Position numbers and translations under genes: made by a program. Of a DNA stretch of 5,476 bases, positions 1 through 5,476 are shown piece after piece. How positions within the stretch are numbered: position 1 is the stretch's first letter; each line of letters begins with the position of its first letter. Source of the DNA: Lysobacterales bacterium CG02_land_8_20_14_3_00_62_12 (GTDB taxonomy: Bacteria; Pseudomonadota; Gammaproteobacteria; Xanthomonadales; Ahniellaceae); assembly GCA_002785585.1 (NCBI GenBank), contig PEUI01000063.1, positions 3,185 through 8,660 of the forward strand. The letters run 5' to 3'. The notes beneath the pieces are model-generated. The model searched no databases. It worked only from the letters and a program-made list of their open reading frames with translations, and had not been told where the DNA came from.

Positions 1-824
1 TGAGCGTGATCGCCGTCATCGATTGGTTGCGCAGCGCCCGTCCGGGGGTGCAGGGCGGCATCATTGCGCTGTCGATCAGCGACCTGAAGACGATCGGCAA
101 TGGCAACTACGAATTGGCGATTGTGCGGCCATTTCAGAGTCTGGTCAGCGATCGAGGCGGTCTCAGCCAGCGCTTTGATTGGCGTGACCCGGGCAGTTTC
201 GGAGCGATTTCCGCCTTGTATCAATATCGCCGCGATCTGCAAGATGCGGTGCGTCATCCGCTGCGGCGCGGCGCCGACATTGGCTGGTTGGCCAGTCTCG
301 GTCGGCACCAGTTGTTTGCTGGCCCGAAGCAGCCTGCCGACACTTGCGCGCTGCCGTGGCAGACCTTGGCGAGCTGTTCAGCGTGGCAACCGGTCAACGC
401 CGATCAAACGCATGCCGTGCAAGTGTGCCGGGATCTGCTGGTCGGCGCTGGCATGGGCGGTGACTGGACGCAACTCGATCCATCGGCGCTGCCAGCCGAT
501 CGTCAACGGGTGCTCGATCAACGGCAACGCGAGTTGCGCGGCATCGGCTGGAAGCAGCCCCCGTTGGTGATCTTGCTGCCGGTTACCGAGCACTGGTCGC
601 GCGAATTGTTGCCGCGTGGCATCCGCGCCTGGGCACACACCATTCTTGATCCGCTGGTCGCCGACGGCAGCATTCGCTTGCTCGACTACAGTGATTTTTT
701 TGATGTCGCCGGCCACACCCGTTGCGATGTGTTTTGGGATAGCTATCACCAAAACGCCAAGGGCATGGGCGAGTTGACCGATGCCCTGCTGCCGGAGATC
801 GAGCGACAGCTGTACGCGCCGTAG
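1..824 (+). CDS. SGNH-hydrolase-like protein, C-terminal part (5' end outside window)
   Basis: The frame is open from the left edge (first full codon at base 3) to a TAG at 822-824, giving about 273 residues. A GTG at base 6 is available as a start, but the first residues read like the middle of a fold (WLRSARPGVQGGIIALSISD, a helix then a buried strand), so I treat the gene as truncated by the window. A hydrophobic strand PPLVILLPVTEHW (bases 558-596) is followed by helix-rich sequence and IRLLDYSDFFD, then DSYHQNAKGM at 738-767. The D-x-x-H there (D at 738-740, H at 747-749) matches the catalytic Asp/His block V of SGNH/GDSL esterases and of AlgX/AlgJ/DltD-like acyltransferase partners. Several cysteines (bases 340-430 and 724) would suit a periplasmic protein with disulfides. 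The Ser-containing block I must lie upstream. Substrate is unknown; an O-acyl group on a surface glycan is an inference. It converges on the glycosyltransferase gene with a 65-base gap. Confidence 0.62.
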   Translation, partial: SVIAVIDWLRSARPGVQGGIIALSISDLKTIGNGNYELAIVRPFQSLVSDRGGLSQRFDWRDPGSFGAISALYQYRRDLQDAVRHPLRRGADIGWLASLGRHQLFAGPKQPADTCALPWQTLASCSAWQPVNADQTHAVQVCRDLLVGAGMGGDWTQLDPSALPADRQRVLDQRQRELRGIGWKQPPLVILLPVTEHWSRELLPRGIRAWAHTILDPLVADGSIRLLDYSDFFDVAGHTRCDVFWDSYHQNAKGMGELTDALLPEIERQLYAP

Positions 825-855
825 CGCTCGGGGTCGCGTGCCATCCGGCGCGGTC

Positions 856-886
856 GTGGCAGTGGCAGTGGCAGCGGCGGCCGCCG
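856..886. repeat. Hexamer repeat (GTGGCA)x3 followed by a 12-bp GC palindrome
   Basis: Three perfect tandem GTGGCA units occupy 856-873, followed almost at once by the perfect palindrome CGGCGGCCGCCG at 875-886. They lie in the 65-base gap between the converging stop codons (TAG at 822-824, TGA at 892-890 on the minus strand). The palindrome has no unpaired loop and no run of T follows on either strand, so it is not a good intrinsic terminator, although it is the only strong dyad in the place where a bidirectional terminator would be expected. Confidence 0.5.
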
Positions 887-889
887 GCT

Positions 890-2284
890 TCAGCGCCGAT
901 CCGTTGTCGGCCGGCTCAGCGCGCGCAGATGGCCATCGGGCTGCATGAGCTGATTGGCATCGGCGCTCCCCGTGGCGACGGCCTGGACCCAGTCGCCCCA
1001 AACGCTGCCTCGGTAACTGGGGATGTGGAAGGTCGAGCGGCGGAGCAGCTCTTGTTGTGCGGGAGAGGTGGCGGCAATGCGCAATTTCTGTTCGGGCTGG
1101 CGACGCCGCAGGGCATCGATGTCCGCCAGCAGCCGCGCCTGAATCTGTCCCTGGGTTTGCATTTTGTGGGCGATCTGGCCGCCATGGAGGCTCACCAGCA
1201 GCAACCACAGCAGCAAGACGATTTTGCCAGCCTTGCCCAGCCCAGTGACGGCCAGACCCAAGACCAAGGCCGCCGCCACGCTGGCCGCATAGGCATAGTG
1301 GCTGAAACTGCTTGGCAGCGGCAACACCGGCACCAGCGCCGCCAGCGGTGCCAATAGCCAGAGTGCGCCCAGTTGCCAGCGCTGCCGTAACAGCATGGCG
1401 CTGAGGGCAACCGGCAGGGCAATGGCCAGGCCATGGCGCAGGGTGAAATCGTCCAGCAACAGCGCACCCGGATGCAGCCTGGCGAGCAGCGCCGGAAAAA
1501 TCAGATACTCGGCCCAGTGTTGCCAAAGGTGGCTCGTGCCGATCGCATAGGCGCTGGTGGTGGCGGCGCCGTCGAGCAAGGCGGGCAGGCGCAGGCTCAA
1601 GTACAGCGTGATCGCAATGCTGCTGGCCAGTGCCGCTGCCAACGTCGGTCGCCGTCGTCCCAAGCCGATCCAACTGATCCAGTAGGCCGCTGGCAACACC
1701 AGGGCGGCCTCTTTGCAAAGCAGCGCCAGCAGGGTGGTAGCAAACCCCACGCCAGCGGCCTGCCAACGTCCGGCCTGCGAGCTTGCCGCAGCGTTGGCAA
1801 GTCCCTGCACGTAAACGATGCCGATCAGACCGAAGCCGACCCAGAGTCCGTCGGCCAAGGCGCCGACCCAGGCATGGGTCGCCACGGCGTAGGGATTGAG
1901 CAGCCAAAGCAGGCCAACGATCCGGGCGCGATCCGCGCTGATCCCGATCCGTCGCAGCCAGCCGTAAAGCAATCCGGCGTTGCCGACGCCGAGCACCACC
2001 ACGGCGGCGTGCAGCGCATACGGATGGACAAACCACCAGCGCGACAGCGCCATCCACAGGCTGAACGTCAGCGGCCGATATTGAAAAGTGTGCCAGTCGA
2101 GCAAGCCCATCCAGGGCAGCTCGTGCCAAGGTCGATCGAGCGCCGCTGCGGCCCATTGCAGCTCGTCGTGGCTGTAATAACCGGGATTCCAAATCAACAA
2201 GGATTGCACCAGCACCACGGCCAGGCACAACGCCAGCGACGGCCAGGTCCAGAACGCAGGGGCGGCGGGTAATCGGCTGGGCAT
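890..2284 (-). CDS. GT-C fold polytopic membrane glycosyltransferase (PMT/TMTC-like)
   Basis: From the ATG at 2284-2282 the protein has 464 residues and about ten hydrophobic segments (roughly 15-33, 85-108, 121-160 as two, 178-200, 216-234, 284-300, 305-322, 330-349, 353-367). The first membrane segment is followed by YYSHDELQW, with H39-D40-E41 in the first periplasmic loop, the position of the acidic catalytic motif in GT-C enzymes using polyprenyl-phosphate sugars. QYRPLTFSLW at 68-77 and CKEAALVLPA at 190-199 match the RPL and KE motifs of the PMT/TMTC relatives. The last 95 residues are soluble, rich in Arg and Gln, and likely periplasmic. Donor and acceptor cannot be read from the sequence; protein or surface-polysaccharide glycosylation is inferred. 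The start is uncertain: the ATG lacks a clear Shine-Dalgarno sequence and the frame stays open upstream to 2545. A TTG at 2323-2321 or 2449-2447 is an alternative. The gene is convergent with the SGNH gene and divergent from ppc. Confidence 0.75.
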   Translation of the reverse strand: MPSRLPAAPAFWTWPSLALCLAVVLVQSLLIWNPGYYSHDELQWAAAALDRPWHELPWMGLLDWHTFQYRPLTFSLWMALSRWWFVHPYALHAAVVVLGVGNAGLLYGWLRRIGISADRARIVGLLWLLNPYAVATHAWVGALADGLWVGFGLIGIVYVQGLANAAASSQAGRWQAAGVGFATTLLALLCKEAALVLPAAYWISWIGLGRRRPTLAAALASSIAITLYLSLRLPALLDGAATTSAYAIGTSHLWQHWAEYLIFPALLARLHPGALLLDDFTLRHGLAIALPVALSAMLLRQRWQLGALWLLAPLAALVPVLPLPSSFSHYAYAASVAAALVLGLAVTGLGKAGKIVLLLWLLLVSLHGGQIAHKMQTQGQIQARLLADIDALRRRQPEQKLRIAATSPAQQELLRRSTFHIPSYRGSVWGDWVQAVATGSADANQLMQPDGHLRALSRPTTDRR

Positions 2285-2460
2285 GATCGGTGGAATGTGC
2301 TGGCGTGGGTTGGGCTTTGTCAAGCGTTGCTCAAGTTGTGCATCAAGGGTTTTGCGCTCCGCAATGCAGGCGCGCCATGCCTCGCGGTCGCTGCCGGTGA
2401 CCAGGGTGATCTGCTGGCCGTCAAGCCAGATCTCCGCGCCGGAGAGCAAAGCGGGCGCGT
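2285..2460 (-). other. Coding-like in-frame segment upstream of the glycosyltransferase start
   Basis: Read on the minus strand in the same frame as the glycosyltransferase, this stretch has no stop, strongly G/C third positions and a protein-like sequence: GAEIWLDGQQITLVTGSD, then an amphipathic helix REAWRACIAERKTLDAQLEQ. It is either a genuine cytoplasmic N-terminal extension of the glycosyltransferase or the tail of a neighbouring gene left by rearrangement. No start codon here has a good ribosome binding site: the farthest one, a TTG at 2545, lies inside a repeat hairpin, and a TTG at 2449-2447 lies in the duplicated block. I do not recognise the segment. The plus-strand reading of the same bases looks less protein-like. 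Confidence 0.35.
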
Positions 2461-2525
2461 GACCGTGTCGGTCGGCAGAGCGGTGATCCGTCAAGCCTGA
2501 TCTACGCGCCGGAGAGCAAAGCGGG
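2418..2525. repeat. Imperfect direct duplication, 38 bp, two copies 70 bp apart
   Basis: Copy 1 is 2418-2455 and copy 2 is 2488-2525; they match at 36 of 38 bases. The differences are A2428/T2498 and C2434/A2504. Similarity may extend leftwards through GGTGATC (2405-2411 and 2482-2488) if about 7 bases are missing next to copy 2. On the minus strand copy 1 encodes PALLSGAEIWLD, while the same reading of copy 2 gives PALLSGA, a TAG stop, then IRLD. The 70-bp offset also shifts copy 2 out of the glycosyltransferase frame. Copy 2 runs directly into the hairpin at 2521-2538; copy 1 does not. Confidence 0.75.
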
Positions 2526-2546
2526 AGCAAGCTCCCGCACTCCAAA
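2521..2546 (+). repeat. REP-like hairpin A
   Basis: GCGGGAGCAAGCTCCCGC at 2521-2538 forms an 8-bp perfect stem around AA (in practice 7 bp with a CAAG loop), followed by ACTCCAAA. Small GC-rich hairpins with a conserved 3' tail in intergenic DNA are typical of REP elements. It is not followed by a T run on either strand, so it is not a standard terminator. An inverted relative lies at 2598-2620. Confidence 0.6.
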
Positions 2547-2549
2547 TTC

Positions 2550-2600
2550 GAGCGCCGCTAGTTCCGGAGCGCCGCTAGTTCCGGAGCGCCGCTACTTCGG
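2550..2600. repeat. Three tandem 17-bp repeats
   Basis: Units at 2550-2566 and 2567-2583 are identical (GAGCGCCGCTAGTTCCG); the third at 2584-2600 differs at two positions (GAGCGCCGCTACTTCGG). The array fills the space between the two inverted hairpins. The unit is 17 bp, not a multiple of three, so it is not a protein repeat. Confidence 0.8.
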
Positions 2601-2620
2601 CGTGCGGCGGCTTGCCGCCG
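2598..2620 (-). repeat. REP-like hairpin B, inverted relative of hairpin A
   Basis: CGGCGG (2605-2610), loop CTTG, CCGCCG (2615-2620) form a perfect 6-bp stem. On the minus strand it reads CGGCGGCAAGCCGCCGC followed by ACGCCG, which aligns with hairpin A (2522-2544) at 17 of 23 positions. Four of the six differences are two compensatory base-pair swaps in the stem. Loop and tail are shared, so this is the same element in opposite orientation. Confidence 0.6.
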
Positions 2621-2650
2621 TTGTTCTCGAACCCAGCGCAGTCCTCAGCC

Positions 2651-2704
2651 AAAGGGCGACATTGCTAATGGGTGCAGGGGGGACATTACCAATGTGGCTC
2701 TACA
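2651..2704 (-). mobile_element. Possible solo end of an IS21-type insertion sequence
   Basis: On the minus strand, reading from 2704, the sequence begins TGTAGAGCCACATTGG and carries two spaced repeats, CATTGGTAATGTC (centred near 2689) and CATTAGCAATGTC (near 2665), 24 bp apart, each next to a run of C or G. Multiple internal terminal repeats containing AATGTCC and an outer TGT are familiar from IS21-family and related ends; this is from memory, not a database match. No transposase coding sequence adjoins it, so it would be a remnant end. The alternative is a pair of 11-bp operator dyads (CATT-N3-AATG) in front of ppc. Confidence 0.4.
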
Positions 2705-2721
2705 ATCCAACCGGCTGCCGA

Positions 2722-2751
2722 TTGCGCCGCAGCAAACAAGCCCGCTAGGCT
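2722..2751 (+). promoter_or_regulatory. ppc: Weak sigma70-like promoter candidate for ppc
   Basis: TTGCGC at 2722-2727 and TAGGCT at 2746-2751 are 18 bp apart and lie 25 bases before the ppc ATG. Each hexamer matches the consensus at only about three of six positions, so this is a guess at the most reasonable site in the 72 bases between the possible insertion-sequence end and the start codon. Confidence 0.2.
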
Positions 2752-2776
2752 CGAAGATCGTTTTGGCAGAGTGCAC

Positions 2777-5476
2777 ATGGTGGAGAACTTACGCGATGTC
2801 GAGTTTCCGCCGACCGATGCCGGGCTGCGCGATGACGTGCGCAGGCTTGGGAGCCTGGTCGGCGAGTTGCTGAAAGAACAGGTCGGGCCAGATTTCCTGG
2901 CCGAGGTCGAGGCGATTCGTGGCAGCGCCATTCGGCGTCGCGAGCAAGACGCGTCGACGCTGGATCTGCAAGCGCGGCTCGGCGGTTTGACGCCAGCGCA
3001 CGCGGCCTTGGTGGCGCGCGCTTTCGCCACTTACTTCCAAGTGGTGAACGTGGCCGAGCGCGTGCACCGCATCCGCCGCCATCGGGATCATCAATTGCAT
3101 GGCGACAGCCGACCACCGGAAGGCTTGCGCGATGTGTTGTATCGATTGCATGGGGCTGGCGTTTCCGTCGAAGCGTTGCTGGCGACGCTCGGACAGCTCG
3201 ATATCGAACCGGTATTCACCGCGCATCCCACCGAGGCGGTGCGCCGATCCTTGCTGGAGAAAGAAGCCGAAATCGTGCGCAGCTTGCTTGCCGATCTTTC
3301 TGCCGAACGCACGCCGGGCGAACGCGAAACCGATTGGGCGCGTTTGCGGATGGCGCTGACCGCTGGCTGGCAGACCGCCGAAGGCACACCGGTGCGGCCG
3401 ACGGTAGCCGACGAGCGTGAGCACGTTACTTTCTACCTGGCGGAGAACCTGTATCGCATCGTGCCGGTGTTCTATGAGATTTTTGGCAACGCGCTGGAGC
3501 AGCTTTACGGCATCGCCGTCGATTTACCCAATGTGCTGCGCTTCGCCACTTGGGTGGGTGGCGATATGGATGGCAATCCGAATGTCACCGCCGACACCAT
3601 CGCCGAGACCTTGCGCGCCCAGCGGCGGATGATTATCGACAACTACCGTCGCGAACTGGCGCGGCTGCAACGCCTGCTGAGCCAGACGCTGGGTCGGGTG
3701 GAGGTGAACGCCGAGGTGCTGGCGGCGCTGGCGCATTACCGGACCCTGCTGCCGGCAGCGGCGGCGCGGATTCGACCGCGCCATCAAGACATGCCGTATC
3801 GTTGTCTGCTGCAGTTGATGGCGGCGCGGTTGCAAGCCACCGAGAACGAGGCCGCCAACGGCTACGGCGCAGCGAGCGAGTTCGGCCACGACATCGGCTT
3901 GATCGCCGACAGTCTGCTCGCCCACAAAGGTCTGCACGCTGGTTGGTTTGCGCTGCGCCGACTGCGTTGGCGCTTGCGCACGTTTGGGTTTCATCTGGCG
4001 CGGCTGGATGTGCGCCAGGACGCGCGCTTGCAGTCCGCAGCCTGGGGCGAAGTGTATGCCACGCGGTGGACCGATGCCGACCAGCGCCTGGCCTTGCTGC
4101 GGGCGACGGCGGCCGGCCGCGAAGCCCTGCCGGAGCGTGCCGATGTCGCCACTTGGACCAGCGAACGTGCGGTGTTCCAGACCTTGGCGGCGGCGCATCG
4201 GCGGCTGGGCGCGGCGGCGATTGGGGTTTACATCATCAGCATGGCCAGTCGCGCCAGCGATCTGCTGCAAGTGCTGGCCTGGGCGCGCGCCGCCGACTTG
4301 CTCGATGGCAATGGTCAGGTGGCCTTGGATGTGGCGCCGCTGTTTGAAACCATTGCCGACCTGCAAGCGGCGCCGCAGACCTTGGCCGAGCTGCTCGATG
4401 ATCCGGTCTATCGCCGACATCTGGCGGCGCGCGGCAATCGCCAGACGGTGATGCTGGGTTACTCCGATAGTGCCAAAGATGGCGGCCTGCTGGCGGCGCG
4501 TTGGGCTTTGCAACGGGCGCAGGTGGAACTGCTGGAGACGGCGGCAGCGCGCGCGGTCGAAGTGGTGTTCTTTCATGGTCGGGGTGGTTCGGTCAGTCGC
4601 GGCGGCGGCAAGACCGCGCACGCGCTGATGGCGGCGCCGCGGGGTTCGCTGCGCGGGCACTTGCGGGTGACCGAGCAGGGCGAGGTGATCCATCGCAAAT
4701 ACGGCATCGATGCGCTGGCCTTGCGCGAACTCACCCAAACCACGGGTGCCGTGATCGCCGCCAGTGTGTTGCCGAGACCGCCGGAGCCGCGCGAGCGCGA
4801 ATGGCGCGAATGGATGCCCCAGATTGCCGCCGATGGCCACCGCGCGTATCGAAATCTGGTCGCCCAATCGCCCGGCTTTGTCGAATATTTTCGCGCCGCC
4901 ACCCCTATCGACGTGATCGAACGGATGACGCTCGGCTCGCGTCCAGCCAAGCGTGGCGCCATGCAGTCGGTCGAAAATCTGCGGGCCATTCCCTGGGTGT
5001 TTGCCTGGACACAATGCCGCAGCGGCATGCCGGGCTGGTTTGGCATCGGCACCGCGCTGGCCGCTGCCAGCGCCCGTCACGGGGCCGCGGCGATTGCTGC
5101 CATGGCCCGCGATTGGCCGTTTTTCAAGGCCTTGCTCAGTGATGTCGAAATGGTGATGGCGAAGGGGGATCTGGCCATCGCCGAGCGCTTTTCGGAATTG
5201 GCTGGGCCGCTGCATGACGTGTTTTTTCCGCGCCTGGCCGCCGAACACGCCGAGACCCGCGACTGGATCGAACGCCTGCAAGGTCGGCCGCTGCTGGCCG
5301 ACGATCCGCGGCTGGCGCGGTCGTTGCGATTGCGCAATCCCTACACCGACCCGATCAGCCTGTTGCAGCTCGATCTGCTGCAACGCTGGCGCGCTCTGGA
5401 CCGCCCCGATGACGAACTCTTCCGCGCGCTCGGCGTCACCGTGCAAGGGGTAGCGCAGGCGTTGCAGAACACCGGT
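2777..5476 (+). CDS. ppc: Phosphoenolpyruvate carboxylase (complete except stop codon)
   Basis: The protein carboxylates PEP with bicarbonate to oxaloacetate and phosphate, replenishing the TCA cycle in the cytoplasm. The open frame gives exactly 900 residues and ends in QNTG, the invariant C-terminal NTG of the family, so only the stop codon (at 5477 if standard) is missing. Usual length is about 880-910. Visible motifs: FTAHPTEAVRR with catalytic H150; WVGGDMDGNPNV 259-270; LARLDVRQ 407-414; GYSDSAKDGG with K567; FHGRGGSVSRGGGKT 599-613 (R602, R608); GSRPAKR 720-726; LRAIPWVFAWTQ; MAKGD with K796; RNPYTDP with R853; N898. R608, K796, R853 and N898 correspond to the E. coli aspartate-binding residues R587, K773, R832 and N881, so feedback inhibition by aspartate is predicted. 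The ATG at 2777 is preceded by a weak GGCAGAG; the in-frame GTG at 2771 would add two residues. The order of motifs is intact and I see no frameshift. It is divergent from the glycosyltransferase gene. Confidence 0.97.
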   Translation, partial: MVENLRDVEFPPTDAGLRDDVRRLGSLVGELLKEQVGPDFLAEVEAIRGSAIRRREQDASTLDLQARLGGLTPAHAALVARAFATYFQVVNVAERVHRIRRHRDHQLHGDSRPPEGLRDVLYRLHGAGVSVEALLATLGQLDIEPVFTAHPTEAVRRSLLEKEAEIVRSLLADLSAERTPGERETDWARLRMALTAGWQTAEGTPVRPTVADEREHVTFYLAENLYRIVPVFYEIFGNALEQLYGIAVDLPNVLRFATWVGGDMDGNPNVTADTIAETLRAQRRMIIDNYRRELARLQRLLSQTLGRVEVNAEVLAALAHYRTLLPAAAARIRPRHQDMPYRCLLQLMAARLQATENEAANGYGAASEFGHDIGLIADSLLAHKGLHAGWFALRRLRWRLRTFGFHLARLDVRQDARLQSAAWGEVYATRWTDADQRLALLRATAAGREALPERADVATWTSERAVFQTLAAAHRRLGAAAIGVYIISMASRASDLLQVLAWARAADLLDGNGQVALDVAPLFETIADLQAAPQTLAELLDDPVYRRHLAARGNRQTVMLGYSDSAKDGGLLAARWALQRAQVELLETAAARAVEVVFFHGRGGSVSRGGGKTAHALMAAPRGSLRGHLRVTEQGEVIHRKYGIDALALRELTQTTGAVIAASVLPRPPEPREREWREWMPQIAADGHRAYRNLVAQSPGFVEYFRAATPIDVIERMTLGSRPAKRGAMQSVENLRAIPWVFAWTQCRSGMPGWFGIGTALAAASARHGAAAIAAMARDWPFFKALLSDVEMVMAKGDLAIAERFSELAGPLHDVFFPRLAAEHAETRDWIERLQGRPLLADDPRLARSLRLRNPYTDPISLLQLDLLQRWRALDRPDDELFRALGVTVQGVAQALQNTG

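Noticed and set aside
6..8. GTG as the true start of the SGNH-like gene
   Set aside because: The frame is open to the edge and the N-terminal residues look internal to a domain with block I missing, so truncation by the window is more likely. I cannot exclude an ATG formed with the base just before the window.
378..2228. 616-residue minus-strand open frame overlapping the SGNH and glycosyltransferase genes
   Set aside because: It is in a different frame from the membrane protein and is a low-complexity Ala/Arg/Gly product. The glycosyltransferase frame has clear membrane segments and motifs, and this frame runs across two real genes.
1433..2272. 279-residue plus-strand open frame
   Set aside because: It is the antisense of the glycosyltransferase, Gln/Arg/Pro-rich without domains; shadow of GC-rich coding sequence.
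2297..2500. 67-residue plus-strand open frame in the intergenic region
   Set aside because: No ribosome binding site. The opposite strand is the more protein-like reading, and the 3' end of the frame lies in duplicated repeat DNA.
2521..2538. Rho-independent terminator
   Set aside because: Strong hairpin but no T tract on either strand, and no gene ends next to it: both flanking genes start in this region.
2285..2776. CRISPR array
   Set aside because: The repeats are adjacent (17 bp tandem) or a single duplication; there are no regular spacers and no cas genes.
3524..5446. 640-residue minus-strand open frame opposite ppc
   Set aside because: ppc is certain on the plus strand with every family motif. 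The antisense product is rich in Arg, Gln, His and Pro with no recognisable fold, as expected from the antisense of high-GC codons.

Overview
The window is high-GC bacterial chromosome with three protein genes: a partial SGNH-hydrolase-like gene (+, entering from the left edge), a polytopic GT-C-type membrane glycosyltransferase gene (-), and a practically complete phosphoenolpyruvate carboxylase gene, ppc (+), whose last sense codon is the last codon of the window. The Ppc sequence is close to what I remember of Xanthomonas and Lysobacter enzymes: the N-terminal RDDVRRLG block, the YFQVVN.AERVHRIRR block, the GGDMDGNP motif and the SRGGGKT loop. A xanthomonad-type gammaproteobacterium is therefore the best guess, made from memory and not from a search.

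Layout. Bases 1-824: C-terminal 270-odd residues of a probably periplasmic SGNH-fold protein of the kind that O-acetylates or deacetylates glycans. Bases 825-889: short convergent gap with a hexamer repeat and a GC palindrome. Bases 890-2284 (-): GT-C glycosyltransferase, whose reading frame stays open and coding-like upstream to about 2460. Bases 2285-2776: a 490-base divergent intergenic region packed with repeats. It holds an imperfect 38-bp direct duplication 70 bp apart, two REP-like hairpins in inverted orientation with compensatory stem changes, three tandem 17-mers between them, and a sequence resembling one end of an IS21-type insertion sequence, ending 72 bases before ppc. Bases 2777-5476: ppc.

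Function. The first two genes converge, so they are not one operon. They could still belong to one surface-glycan locus, the GT-C enzyme adding a sugar from a lipid carrier on the periplasmic side and the SGNH protein editing acyl groups; this is inference. ppc is a housekeeping anaplerotic gene (PEP + bicarbonate to oxaloacetate) and looks unrelated to the other two. The repeat-rich strip between them looks like a mobile or rearranged boundary. I saw no tRNA, rRNA, CRISPR array or phage gene. Nothing convincingly shows a new multi-gene system; the most interesting part is the mosaic intergenic region.
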